Assembly (NCBI GenBank): GCA_946902875.1
Contig: OX336336.1
Location: forward strand, 1,100,045 to 1,164,044
DNA length: 64,000 nt
Direction of reading: 5' to 3'
Origin: Nematopogon swammerdamellus
Taxonomy: Eukaryota; Arthropoda; Insecta; Lepidoptera; Adelidae
The notes under the pieces were generated by a model. The model was not told where the DNA came from. It did not search any database and was given only the letters and a program-made list of their open reading frames with translations. Of this stretch, positions 31,071 to 42,053 are shown piece after piece (position 1 is the stretch's first letter; each line of letters begins with the position of its first letter). The position numbers and the translations under genes were made by a program.

Positions 31071-32031
31071 TAACGCAGTCGGGTCATAAGTTCTGTCACA
31101 ACCTTATTATTTTCAAATTTCGTATACGGGCCAGAAATGTTTTGATTGATTTTAAATTAGGAACGTTTTGCGTCTTTAAAAATAAAAAATAAAATTATTT
31201 TACTCCATTTCAAAACATAGAGTGGACGCAAAAAGAAGACAGAATCGCGGTTATTGCGTTACGCGAAAACTGAGATTGCACGTCGGCATTGCCGATGCTC
31301 AGATGCGTGCGGTCCGTCCGGTGCGGATGAGTGAAGAAAAAGGGCGAAAAAATAATACTAAAATCCGTTTGACCCAATATGCATGCGATGCGTACGATGT
31401 CGACATGTGGATGCTTAGGAACTGGCCATATGGCGTAGGATGACGACATGCACGCTCTAGTAGGCTGTAGATGTCACTGAGAGGCTGCGAAACACTGTGT
31501 GCCCTGTTGTAAGTTGATTGATAATTTTAGCGGCACCGTGTTTACATACAGAGCTCACTTGCTGGCCAATCTAGCAATTATTACTCGAATCTCTGAGGCG
31601 AGTAGACGCAGCTGGCGCGACGCCAGGCGCTAATGTGACGTCCCGCGAATTCGCAGTCCGAATGTCAATAGCAAGCCGATCCGTATCGGTATACTGACCG
31701 AGACGCCCACGCACTCACCGTCGCGTCGCGCCGCCCTCGACCGTCACCCTCACCTACCTACGCGCAACTACGACACAAACAATCGGAAGATGTGGACGAA
31801 TCTTCCTGACGATCAAAGAGGAAATGAGGAATTTTCATTAGTTGGCTGCCTATGCCCATACCTGTCTGTGTTTATGTACTACTGAAATGAAATGAAATAT
31901 TTTTTTATTTCTTTCGTCCAATACTCCCAAATATACAAAAACACAATACAGACAAGAAAAATTGGACCTGCCTGACACAGCCTTTGTCCCTCATCACCAC
32001 CGAGCCCTGGCTAGTCACTAAAATACTTTAA
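31071..32031. other. No recognised gene; CG-rich patch
   Basis: A 73-codon frame at 31222-31443 (and its antisense) has no known motif. 31590-31760 is CG-rich. The last 140 bases before 32032 look like an A/T-ended retroelement tail (AATGAAATGAAAT then T-run), family not assigned. Confidence 0.4.
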
Positions 32032-32814
32032 TCTATACATATAATAAAATCGTAAAGGTAAGAAAGTCTGTACATTGAATATATTCGGAAAAAAACTAAC
32101 CAGGGTGGCTTAAACTGAGATACTGAACATTTTAGAACAGTTTTTAAAATTTTTGTTTGTTTGTTTGTTTGTCTGTACGCGCATCACGCAAAAACCACCG
32201 AACGGAATTAGACGAAACTTTGTATAGTGGCAGTTTATATGTCGGGTTAACATAATACGTAAAAAAAAATAACAAAAATAAAAAAAAATTAAACAATAAT
32301 AAAAACATTATTGCGCGTTTAAAATCACGTAGTCCAAAGTGCATAATTATATCTTGAGAACTGGCAGCAAATACAATTTGAATAAAATATTCATTCGAAA
32401 TTTAAAAATAAGTAGATACAACGAAAATGACAAGTTCTTCTTTTTTATAACTTGAACACAATAGTCTATGCATATCTATTCTTTATTCTTTCTATACATA
32501 TAATAAAATCGTAAATGCAAAAATGTCTATTTGTACGCGCATCTCGCAAAAACCACTGAACGGAATTTGACGAAACTTTTTATAGTGAAATTGTATATCC
32601 CGGATTAAATAATAATTAAAAAATATATTAAAAATCACGTAATCCAAAGTAATGGTAAAAAACAATTTTAAATGTCATGTTGACAACGGAGAACTGTCAT
32701 CTCGACGTGAGCTGGCCAGTGACAAATTGTTTGATAAATAAAAAAAATAATTGAAAGTCGAAGTTATGTCGCTGTCATTGGTGCAATAACGGCTTCGCTC
32801 GCGTGAAATTCGTA

Positions 32815-33500
32815 TTTCAAAAAAAGAAAGTAAGTAACTAAAGGCGGGCCCGAAGGCGGATCTGCGCTCACGTAAACGATATTCTTTCTCGATGAAAGTA
32901 ACTATGGGCGAGGCCGCAGGCCGAGCTGCGTTCAGGAAAAAGTTAAACCATATTGAAGAAAGTAAGTAACTAATGCGAGTCCGAAGGCCGAGCTACGTTC
33001 GGATAATTGAAAAACCATCTCGAAGAAAGCAAGTAACTAAGGGCGAGGCCGAAGGCCGAGCTGCGTTCAGGAAGAAGCTTACCATCTTGAAGAAAGTAAG
33101 TAACTAAGGCGAGGCCGAAGGCCGTGCTCTATTCGGGAAGACCCTAAACCATCTCGAAGAAAGCAAGTAACTAAGGGCGAGGCCGAAGGCCGAGCTGCGT
33201 TCAGGAAGAAGCTAAACCATCTTGAAGAAAGTAAGTAACTAAGGGCGAGGACGAAGGCCGTGCTCTATTCGGGAAGACCATAAACCATCTCGAAGAAAGC
33301 AAGTAACTAAGGGCGAGGCCGTAGGCCGAGCTGCGTTCAGGAAAAAGGTAAAAATTTTTGAAGAAAGTAAGTAACTAAGGCGAGGCCGAAGGCCGAGCTA
33401 CGTTCTGACAAATGATAAACCATCTCGAAGAAAGCAAGTAACTAAGGGCGAGGCCGAAGGCCGAGCTGCGTTCAGGAAGAAGCTAAACCATCTCGAATAA
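32815..33500 (+). repeat. Array of GCGAGGCCGAAGGCCGAGC units, forward arm of copy A
   Basis: About 10 units of about 65-69 bp: AAGTAAGTAACTAAGGGCG, AGGCCGAAGGCCGAGC, TGCGTTCAGGAAGA, AAACCATCTCGAAG. Each unit has a GGCCGAAGGCC mini-hairpin. Two alternating unit types (ending GTGCTCTATTCGGG or CTGCGTTCAGG) suggest higher-order duplication. Confidence 0.9.
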
Positions 33501-33550
33501 AGTTAATTAATATTAAGATTGAGTTAATTTAATTTAAATTTTATTATAAA

Positions 33551-33982
33551 GTCCACGCTTCTGACGGCAAATATACCGTGCATCCTAGAACCTTGCGGTT
33601 ATTCCCGGCTGGATGGCAAGAGGCCCGATGCTATCACGTTAGTGCCATGGACTATTTTCACATTGGCTCCAAGTCATGTTAGGACATCTTCAAGAGCGGC
33701 TGGCGCGGCCGAGGCTGGGGCGGAGAGCCTCAAACGCAACAAATATAGAAATATAATTCAAGATTTCGAATTTGTTGCGTTTGCGGTTGAAACCCTCGGT
33801 CCGTGAGCAGTGAAGCCAAAAGAGGCTTGGGCCTCTGCTGGTTGACGCAACTGGTGTCCCGCCATCAAGGGCTTATGTACTTCATTCAAAGGGTAAGCCT
33901 TGCCATCCAGCGGGGTAATGCCGCAAGTGCTCTAAGAACATTTGAAAATGCCCGTTTTGATAGTTATTTTAATGTTTGTTAG
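33551..33982 (+). pseudogene. RT-type C-terminal (nuclease-like) domain, broken copy
   Basis: Same protein as 54846-55343, but disabled. An internal deletion of about 32 bases removes the GSSLMWDATC segment, and a one-base loss turns PWSSEA into a stop (CCGTGAGCAG). Flanking codons still spell RLDGKRPDA-like (here RLDGKRPDAITLVPWT), EAGAAE-like, KRNKYRNIIQDFEFVAFAVE and IQRGNAASALRTFENA before TAG at 33980-33982. With the region before the domain missing, this is a captured 3' gene fragment. Confidence 0.65.
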
Positions 33983-34069
33983 GTAGGTTTTAATTCTTTA
34001 GTTACTTTTTTATTTTTATGAAATAAATAGATTGAGTAAACGATATTATATTCTATCGAAGAAATGAAG

Positions 34070-34372
34070 TCTTTAAGGGCGAGGCCCGAAGGCGGAAGAG
34101 GGTTTTTGGTTTACCTGAACGCAGCTCGGCCTTCGGCCTCGCACTTAGTTCCTTCCCTTCTTCCAGAAGGTTTATCGTCTTCCTGAACGCAGCTCGGCCT
34201 TCGGCCTCGCCCTTACTTACTTCCTTTATTTGAGAAAGGTTTATCGTTTACCTGAAAGCAGCTCGGCCTTCGGCCTCGCCCTTAGTTAGTTACTTTCTTT
34301 GAGAAGGTTTATCGATTACCTTAACGCAGCTCGGCCTTCGGCCTCGCCCTTAGTTACTTACATTCTTCTTTG
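34070..34372 (-). repeat. Array units, reverse arm of copy A
   Basis: About five units read in reverse (GCTCGGCCTTCGGCCTCGCC) with spacing of about 55-70 bp, leading into the CTAG terminus. Confidence 0.85.
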
Positions 34373-34429
34373 GAATACGAATTTCACGCGAGCGAAGCCG
34401 CGGGCAACAGCTAGTTAAAAATATGTATT

Positions 34430-34560
34430 AAAAAAAAACCCTGCGAAGTTTTTTGTCGGTTCTTCTTCGTGGGTGTAATCGAACCGGATAGAACAAATTA
34501 AGTTCCGGTGCAGTCTTGCTGCCATATAAATGATCAATAAACAATACAATACTGTGTTTA
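34430..34560 (+). mobile_element. LINE-type 3' tail, inserted beside copy A
   Basis: CCCTGCGAAGTTTTTTGTCG, GGTGTAATCGAACCGGATAG, TGATCAATAAACAATACAAT: the same tail as 2758-2890, here in plus orientation. Confidence 0.6.
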
Positions 34561-34854
34561 GATAATATGTATGTTTAATATTGTTCGGCACATCGACCGA
34601 CAAATTTTTTTTGTAGGTAAGTGGGTTCATTTGCAACGTTTTGACCCATGATACCTTTTGTCAGATGTCACGTGGTATCGAGATACGATTTTTTTCTTTA
34701 TTTTTGAAAATTACCAAAATCCCAGCTATAAACCCTTGTAACTTTTTTGTTTATGATTGTATCAGCACAAAATGAAATTTATTGAATTTTACGATGTATC
34801 CTTGTTCTAGAAAAAAATTTATTTGACGAAGTTAATGCCATGAAAAGGTTTTAT
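34561..34854. other. No recognised feature
   Basis: AT-rich, unassigned. Confidence 0.4.
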
Positions 34855-35132
34855 GACCTCCCAAAAATGTATGAAATAAAAAAATCGAACCCTACAGTTG
34901 AAGACGGTCGGTTATTTTTGCTTCCTTTAGCACCGCCTTCAACTCCAGGGTTCGATTTTTTTTTCATACATTTTTGAAGGCGGTTTTTATATATTTTTTA
35001 AATAGTTTTTGAGACGACACAAACATGGGAGCTAGGAATGTGTACGAAGGAGAGGGGACAAACATTAAAAAAAAAGTTAAAAAAAATGCAGTCGAATTGA
35101 GAACTTCCTCCTTTTTTTGAAGTCGGTTAAAA
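34855..35132 (-). mobile_element. CCGACTTC-family element
   Basis: Palindrome arms at 34866-34915 and 34935-34985; head end GAACTTCCTCCTTTTTTTGA then AGTCGGTTAAAAA at about 35118-35130. The GC hairpin is absent in this copy. Confidence 0.7.
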
Positions 35133-35296
35133 ATAGACGCTGCCGTCGTATCACTTCCTTCCACGACGTGTGCTTCCTTCCTGTTATCGCTTGTGTCCAT
35201 ATGCTTCGGCGCCTTCGCCACCCCGACGTCCCACCTAGGCCTGCCACCCCTCCGGGTTTGACCCGGAGTCTACGGGTTTGAATGGTGTACATCCGG

Positions 35297-36474
35297 GCTA
35301 CGGGTTAGCATCGTATATCTCCGGGTCAGACCGGGCGGGTGGTGCGTCGACCCGAGCGGTGAATTCGGTTAGACTGACTGAATCACTGGATGATCGGAGC
35401 GAAGTGCGTGGACATCGGACGAATCGGATGCACCGTGCGCGTGCGCGCGCGTTTATGGTTTCAATTATTAAAAGTAACAAATTTCACAGAATTACCGAAA
35501 ATAATTTGGAATTTTTAACATTGAAAATGTTTATTCGATCGCTTCTGTATAGGCACCATTTCCAGCGAAAGTGCGGCATTGCTCTGGTGTCGTAAGTTTT
35601 GAAGCTACATAAATGATTAGGGTGTCAAAAGGTGCGTATTGATAAGGGCTACATAATCGTGAAAATAAATTTCAAAAAAGTTCTATAGTTTTTGAAAAAA
35701 TCGAAAAAAAATTGCTAATAAAAAGGGCCCTTTTTATTAAGGGGTTTAGAAAGGGCCCTTTTTGACAGACTTATTATTAAAAATTTATAAGTTTTGTATT
35801 TTTATCTTCTAGATTGACTCGATATCTGGAGACCTCTTTTAGAATTTTTGGAAAAAATGAAAAATTAATAAGTTATACATTTTTTTGTGAGCGCTGTTTT
35901 AGAGTTTCGTGAGTTCACTCAAATGCGAATGTGCAGTTGTGATGGAGTTATAATACTATTAACTGAGATGTGTTTGTGAACAATGAAATGGTATATTGCA
36001 ATAAATGGTATATTGCGAATTGAAAATTTTTGATAATTTATAAAAATATTTTGTTTTGTTGGGAAAAAATTTAAGGATAATTTCAAATGGAATAGTATCG
36101 TTATATGGAATTTATTTGAATATTGACTGTAAAATATTTAATTCATACATAATTAAGCATTTTTTTTAAGTTTAACACTGGCTGTTAAGAGGATTCCCAT
36201 ACCCAACTCGTATGATTCGTTTTGCTTTTAACTTTCAAAACCTAGAGACACGAAAAAAATTGATTAATAAAGGCAGCGATTTCACTTCTTACCTTTTGAA
36301 TAGCTCAATATTTTTCTATTTAAAAAAATCATCTTTAGGTTCTAACCTTACCTATATTATATTTTTATATTTGAAATTTATTAACTTGTTACTTTAGTTT
36401 GACATAATGTCAAGTTTATCTCTTTTTCTGTTTAAATTTTAGTTTACATTTTTTAAGCTGCTTGTGTTTTTGAA
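35297..36474. other. Interior of the hAT-type element, left part
   Basis: A GC-rich start, then AT-rich DNA. Two GGGCCC palindromes (AAAAAGGGCCCTTTTT at about 35719 and AAAGGGCCCTTTTT at about 35751) lie 32 bp apart. The 105-codon frame at 35278-35595 starts in the terminal repeat and resembles nothing known. Confidence 0.45.
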
Positions 36475-36999
36475 AAACTGTGAAATAAAAAAAAAGTTTT
36501 AAAAAACATAAAACCGACTTCCTAAAAAAAGTAGAACTAAAAAACTATTTAAAATAAAAATATAAAAACCGCCTTCAAAAATATATGAAATAAAAACCTA
36601 AAAAAAAAAAAACGAACCCTAGAGTTGAAGGCGGTGCTAAAAAGGCTACACAAATCACAAAGGATATTATCATCCGCTCATGTTTTCTTTCATGCATCAT
36701 TTTTGCTTGCTTTAGCACCGCCTTCAACTCTAGGGTTCGTTTTTTTTTTTTAGGTTTTTATTTCATATATTTTTGAAGGCGGTTTTTATATTTTTATTTT
36801 AAATAGTTTTTTAGTTCTACTTTTTTTAGGAAGTCGGTTTTATGTTTTTTAAAACTTTTTTTTTATTTCACAGTTTTTTTTAGTAATTTTTGCTATTAAT
36901 GTACTCGGCGGAATCGCTCGGCCTTCGGCCTCGCGATTCCGCCTCGCTTTCCAATCCGATCTTGACCCAATTAAAATAGGACCACGTCAGCTTCGATAG

Positions 37000-37325
37000 C
37001 TCAGTGGTGCAGACAGTCAACTGTCGCTATTGAATTTTAAGCAACGCTGGGTGCGGTCAGTACTTAGATGGGTGACCGCTGACCGTTGGAGGCTGACCAA
37101 GGTTCGGATTCCTCGTAAAACTGTAAGTCCCTTCCCTCGTAATCTTACTTGGTGGTAGGGTTTAACCTTCCCGGGTTGGTACCACCGCACTGAATTAAAC
37201 GTCGGTCGAAACGGCTATGTAAATAGTTTGTGTTTTCCGACCAGTTCAGTGTAGTCAGCACGATCAAAGGGGGAAGCACTGACATGGCACTGGTGTTATG
37301 GGCTGACATCACGGACGTTGTAGGT
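37000..37325 (+). mobile_element. SINE with tRNA-like then 5S rRNA-like head
   Basis: TAGCTCAGTGGTGCAGACAG (tRNA A-box-like), then TAAGCAACGCTGGGTGCGGT and CAGTACTTAGATGGGTGACC, which follows the 5S rRNA sequence around GGTCAGTACTTGGATGGGTG. The body GGTTGGTACCACCGCACTGA and GTGTTATGGGCTGACATCAC follow. The clearest 5S similarity in the window. Confidence 0.75.
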
Positions 37326-37336
37326 GATGTTGCAGA

Positions 37337-37530
37337 ACTTAGTAGAATGGACAGACATAAACGTGTTACGGAAGCCTACTTTTATTATAAAATAACCGTC
37401 GGAGGACCTTGGTTGAAAATTGTAAAATTTAGTAGAACGGATAGACATGCATATGTTACGGAACCCTACATTCATTTTGCAGAACTTAGTAGAATGGACA
37501 GACATAAACGTGTTACGGAACCCTACTTAA
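37337..37530 (+). repeat. Three short repeats of AGTAGAATGGACAGACAT
   Basis: Copies at about 37343, 37432 and 37487, each followed by GTTACGGAA(G/C)CCTAC. The 122-codon frame across them (repeating SRMDRHKRVTE) also runs through the SINE; not judged a gene. Confidence 0.7.
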
Positions 37531-38666
37531 CAGTTGCACTCCGGGAGTGCCGGCAGATCCCGTGCCACTCTAACTTAACCCTTAACGCAATGACTTAAGG
37601 TTTCATTTTAAAAATGACGCTGACGCGATGTCGCGAGTTATACATTTTTACCCACCTAAAAAAGTGCCAAGAGCCGCTAAAGAAGTTTTCACTTCAAAAA
37701 CCTCAGGGTTATCCCCTTTCAAATAAAAAAAAAAGAATTTTCAAAATCGGCCCACAATTGACGGAGTAATCGCGTAACAAACATCCAAAAAAAGAAAACA
37801 TACCGTCGAATTGAGAATCTTTTAGGTCTAAAGTAAATTTCTCGTGAAGACAAATGCAACGAGCCCAAACACGATGGGTTTATCATGTGTAGTTTAGGAG
37901 TTCCTATGGCCACCTTCTGTCTCCATCATCAAACCAGCTCGATGGTACTCGGTACAGTAGGTACTGGCCAGGTACCATAATAAATTAAGCGCCGGTCGGA
38001 AAAGATAAAAAATTTCAAATTTAGAATATTCATGAAACAAGGGTCCGAATATGTATCACTAGTATATCGATTCATGTATTTCAACAGGACAGAGAAAATT
38101 TCAAAATATTAGGTATTTAATACTTTTTTAGTTTTTTTTTTTTTGTTTTTTGGAAATCGGTTTAATATTTTTTAAAACAGTTTTTATTTCATTCTTTTTA
38201 GTAATATTACATAAAAAAGAATAATCGAAATCGAATAATCGAAATCGATTGAAGTGGTACAGAATTATTCGCCATATGTGTCAGACTGCAAATTGCTGAA
38301 TAAGTCCACATCACAAATGTTTTGCTGAAGGTAACCACACACCATACTAATTTATCAAACTGAAAATTGCCGAAAACGACCACATCACAAGTTTTGCTGA
38401 AGGTAACCACACACCATAGTATTATGCTGATTTTTCGAAAACCACTGAACCAATTTCGATAAAATTGAAATGGGACCACCTCGGAAGTATGACCTAACTA
38501 ACAAAAAAAGAATTTTCTAAATCGGCCCTCAATTGACGGAGAAATCGTGTTACAAACATACAAAAAAATAAAAAAAAAAAAAAAAAAATAAATAAAAAAA
38601 AAAAAAAAAAAAAAAACATACAGACGAATTGAGAACCTCCTCCTTTTTTGGAAGTCGGTTAAAAAA

Positions 38667-38750
38667 GAAATAGTGTGTAAGTGTGCCAGGGTGTGTGTGA
38701 GAGAGGGTGAGGGTGTGTATGTGTGTGTGAGACCAAATTTCAATAGGAAT

Positions 38751-38790
<40 letters not shown>

Positions 38791-39594
38791 TGGGGTGTAG
38801 ATTAAAAGGACGAACTCTTAGACTCAAGGAAATGAAATTATTATTAATTATCCTTCTTCATAATAAATTATTTTGGATTTGGATTTTAATTGGGCCAACC
38901 TTTTCAAAACGCCTTTTAAATTTCTCAAATAATTTTATTCTTTAAATCAGTTTCTCTGTACAGTTAGCTCGAGATTTCACCGGGAAGGGAGGAGCGCACC
39001 GGATGCGAGTACATGATACGTCATTGGATGCGAGCGGGTAATTTGAACGGATTCAGTTCCTATTGTGTCGATCACAGATGATAGAAAGAAAGGCTAGATG
39101 TAGCATCAACAACGCTCTGTATGAGAACACGCGCGACGTCGCCAACATTCTTAGCAATCAACTCGCAGCAATGTGCACGTAGCGATCTGCAGCCAATGGG
39201 AGCGCTCAAAGATTTCGACCTCCCCTGCATTATGATGACCAACTCGGCAGAAGTTTGATCGAATATCTAGCCATTTTCCATCTGTAAAGTGGATCGATGT
39301 CAACCGCCTCAGCCGACGCCGCCGCTCTGATCCAATTACACCAGCTTATTAGGCGACTGACCATTTCTATGGATACTCGGTAGGTCTAGGTACATACAGA
39401 TTGGTTGTGTGATTGGGAAAGTGCGGGCGATGCGTTTCGCCCGAGGCCGCGAATGGAATTCATTTGGATTTCGTGAATTTAATTTATTTCCCTCGCAGTA
39501 CGTGAAATGAAACGGAAAATACACTGACCTCTATTATACAAGACTAGACGCTGGACCGCTTGACCGTACCGACTCCCGGGATCTAAATTTGACA
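38667..39594. other. Interior sequence with (GT)n and poly-G
   Basis: TG-rich 38670-38730, G39 at 38751-38789, then AT-rich DNA. 39060-39180 carries the repeat shared with 14760-14900. No gene. Confidence 0.5.
38751..38789. repeat. Uninterrupted poly-G tract (39 bases)
   Basis: Thirty-nine consecutive G after CAATAGGAAT. Length in the true genome is uncertain because such runs are error-prone in sequencing. Confidence 0.9.
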
Positions 39595-40045
39595 TTTATA
39601 AAAACCGCCTTCAAAAATTTATGAAATAAAAAAAAATCGAACCCTAGAATTGAAGGCGGTGCTAAAGAAGGGTACACAAATCACAAAGGATATAATCCAC
39701 TTATGTTTTCTTCCATGCAAAATTTTTGCTTGCCTTCAACTCTAGGATTCCATTTCTTTTATTTCATAGATTTTTGAAGGCGGTTTTTATATTTTTTTTA
39801 ATAGTTTTTTATTTCACAGTTTTTTTTAGTAATTTTTTGCTATTAATGTACTCAGCGGAATCGCTCGGCCTTCGGCCTCGTTTTCCAATCCGATTTTGAC
39901 CACACGGGAAGCACTAGCTTTCAAATAAAAAAAAGAATTTTCAAAATCGGTTCACCCAGTCGAAAGTTCTGAGGTAACAAACATAAAAAAAAAAATTATA
40001 AAAAAAAATTAAGTCCAATTGAGAACCTCCTCCTTTTTTGAAGTT
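39595..40045 (-). mobile_element. CCGACTTC-family element
   Basis: Palindrome (39600-39790), a partial GC hairpin (ATCGCTCGGCCTTCGGCCTC), the GGTTCACCCAGTCGAAAGTT block and the end GAACCTCCTCCTTTTTTGAA. Confidence 0.75.
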
Positions 40046-40272
40046 GTTTAAAAGTGAGTGGATCTTTGCCTGTGTATGTGCGTGCATAGGGTGCTGGTGC
40101 GGGGGAGGGGATGGCGACGAGTGACTAGCAGTGACTAGCGGTGACTGGTGGGTGAGTAGCGAGCGGCGCGGCGCACGCGAAAGGCCGGCAGCTAACATTA
40201 AAGTTTACGACTCACCCACCACAAACAAACAATCCGACGGCTGTTTACGACGCCAACAGATCGCGCCTCACG

Positions 40273-40302
40273 CCCCCCCCCCCCCCCCCCCCCCCCCCCC
40301 CC
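40273..40302. repeat. Poly-C tract (30 bases)
   Basis: Thirty consecutive C. Confidence 0.9.
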
Positions 40303-40399
40303 ACTCCCCAGCACCGAATTGCACCGCACCGACCGACACCCCATCGATGGTTCTATAAGCATCTCGCAAGTGACAATGAATTTTCATAAACCGTATCCA

Positions 40400-40685
40400 A
40401 AAAAAAAAACACAAACGAATTGAGAACCTCCTCCTTTTTAACCGACTTCCAAAAAAAGGAGGAGGTTCTGAATTCGACGGGTTTTTTTTTATGTTTGTTA
40501 CCTCAGAACTTTCGCCTGGGTGAACCGATTTTGAAAATTCTTTTTTTATTTGAAATAAAAAAAAATCGAACCAAGAGTTGAAGGCGGTGAAGCAAGCAAA
40601 AATAACCGACCGCCTTCAACTCTAGGGTTCCATTTTTTTTATTTCATACATTTTTGAAGGCGGTTTTTATTTTTATTTAATAAAG
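40400..40685 (+). mobile_element. CCGACTTC-family element abutting a truncated reverse copy
   Basis: ATTGAGAACCTCCTCCTTTTT (end of a reverse copy, to about 40439) meets AACCGACTTCCAAAAAAGGA, the start of a forward copy, head to head. The forward copy has the TGGGTGAACCGATTTTGAAA block and a palindrome to about 40670, but no GC hairpin. Confidence 0.7.
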
Positions 40686-40889
40686 GCGGACGTTAACCGT
40701 CCATCAAAGCTGAATGAAACGATTTCACACCAAAAAGTACTATAAAATGACGGATTCTGGGAAAATGTTTCAGGGCTTTTCGTCTTCAAATATGGACCCC
40801 TTTCGAACCCTGAAGTTGCGAAACCCTATCCTGAAACACACTGTATAGTATAGTCCAATATTCTATGAGTCTACGGTACTCCACTTTCG

Positions 40890-41291
40890 CGGCGGGTGGC
40901 CTAGGGGTATGTGCGTCGGCTCTTCTTGCGAGAGGTCTGAGGTTCGAATCCGGTCGGCGTGTACCAATGAGTTTTTTCTGATGGGTAAATTTACGTACAT
41001 ACCTACTGGCTGCTTCACCGTTCGGAACCGGTGTAGAACTGTAGATCCCTTCCCTTGCCCCTTACTAGGTAGGCTTAAATTGTAGCCGACTAGGTTGGTA
41101 CCACCGTACTGGATGTAATATAGCCACGTAGCAGCCTCGGCTGTGTTCGCCTCTCGTCCAGTATAGCCATCAATCCAAAAGGTAGTCTCCGATTATGGCA
41201 CCTACCTTCTCTGACGGAAGTGATATTGGTTGATCGGAGTATGTGCTTTGGGCCTCTCTGACTCAGCAATCCATAGCGGATTACATAAAAA
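40890..41291 (+). mobile_element. tRNA-derived SINE, near full length
   Basis: GGCGGGTGGCCTAGGGGTAT (A-box region), GAGGTTCGAATCCGGTCGGC (B-box), GGCACCTACCTTCTC, TTGGTTGATCGGAGTATGTG and GGATTACAT with an A-run tail. Non-coding. Confidence 0.8.
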
Positions 41292-41296
41292 AAAAC

Positions 41297-41738
41297 CTCA
41301 GGTGCACTCCGGGGAGTGCCGGCAGAAGGTGAAAACTTTTTGTATTTCCGAAAATAATTCTTAGGTGGTTATAAAAAAAACTAAAACACCCTAAAAAAAT
41401 TTAACACCGTAACATTGGTAAAAAAAAAACAAACGAAAATAAAAACAAAAAAAATTTTGAGGGATTCGAACCCATGGTAAAAAAAATACAAATCCTACAC
41501 TCTCACCATTGAGCCAAGAAATCACATAAACGACCAAACGAATATCGGATACCCTTGATTCGCTTTCGGCGTTACTGTTACTGAGAGACGAACAGAATTG
41601 ATCCCGAGCCATCGTAACTTAACCCTTAATGCAATGACTTAAGGTTGCATTTTAAAGAATAAAATAAATCTGTCGCTTTTTCGAGATCTGTCGCGAGTCT
41701 AACATTTGTTACCCACCTAAAAAAGTGCACTGTAACAG
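41297..41738. mobile_element. CTCCGGGAGTGCCGGCAG-type element with tRNA-like insert
   Basis: Starts GGTGCACTCCGGGGAGTGCC and ends CCACCTAAAAAAGTGCACT. Contains CTTAACCCTTAATGCAATGA, also at 37575. At 41452-41518 the minus strand reads TTGGCTCAATGGTGAGAG and GGTTCGAATCCCTC: A- and B-box of a tRNA-like SINE head or tRNA pseudogene. Confidence 0.5.
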
Positions 41739-42050
41739 TTTTATTTCGGTCGGCCACCACCGCACCCTGACCCAACCGCGCCGCCGCCGAGCCGCCCGAG
41801 TGGCCTCCGTCGCCGCCGCTTACAAATAGAAACAGCCCGAATGTGAAAGGGTAGTGCAAGACTGTGGGCGTAGCGTGGTAAAATGAAAATCGAAATAAAA
41901 AATAATAAATTGGAACGAAGTTCCTTATCGCGCGATACACTACAAACACTTGGCGGATGAGAGCTAGGCCGAAAAAAGTGTAAGACTTCGACCGTCGTCG
42001 TCACGACACTTTTGCTGTAGTATGTGTGTACAAGCGTATGTATTTATAGG
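41739..42050. other. CG-rich patch, no recognised gene
   Basis: GCCGCCGCCGAGCCGCC at about 41780. The 107- and 87-codon minus-strand frames lack recognisable domains. Confidence 0.4.
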
Positions 42051-42053
42051 TAT

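Larger units (their letters stand above)
32032..34414 (+). mobile_element. Composite Helitron-like element, copy A (inverted arrays and RT-like core)
   Basis: 5' end TCTATACATATAATAAAATC (preceded by A), 3' end AAGCCGCGGGCAACAGCTAG at 34414 (followed by T): AT target and TC...CTAG ends, as for Helitrons. Order: a 5' block, a second diverged copy of the 5' block (from 32492), an inverted 3' hairpin sequence (32789), about 10 array units forward (32815-33500), the RT-like core (33551-33982), about 5 array units in reverse (34070-34372), and the 3' hairpin. The same order, inverted, is at 54415-57005. Confidence 0.75.
36478..38666 (-). mobile_element. 2.15-kb composite unit, copy 1 (CCGACTTC family with nested SINE)
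   Basis: Plus-strand order: a long palindrome (about 36478-36880, arms including ACCGACTTCCTAAAAAAAG and CCGCCTTCAAAAATATATG); the GGCGGAATCGC hairpin (36903-36945); a 5S-like SINE (37000-37325); a block with three AGTAGAAYGGAYAGACAT repeats; a CTCCGGGAGTGCCGGCAG element end; AT-rich DNA; and the family end GAACCTCCTCC...GGAAGTCGGTTAAAAA. Nearly identical to 43554-45711. Confidence 0.85.

Noticed and set aside
37230..37598. 122-codon frame with repeated SRMDRHKRVTE, identical at 44283-44651
   Set aside because: It runs through a SINE and short DNA repeats; preserved in both copies only because the unit was recently duplicated.
38498..38827. 109-codon frame with a Pro run and Phe run
   Set aside because: Produced by poly-G and poly-A tracts.
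41452..41518. Minus-strand tRNA-like sequence with good A- and B-boxes
   Set aside because: The anticodon arm is replaced by a T-run and it lies inside a mobile element; treated as SINE head or pseudogene.
41626..42004. 107- and 87-codon minus-strand frames
   Set aside because: GC-driven overlapping frames, one ending within repeat sequence; no recognisable domain.
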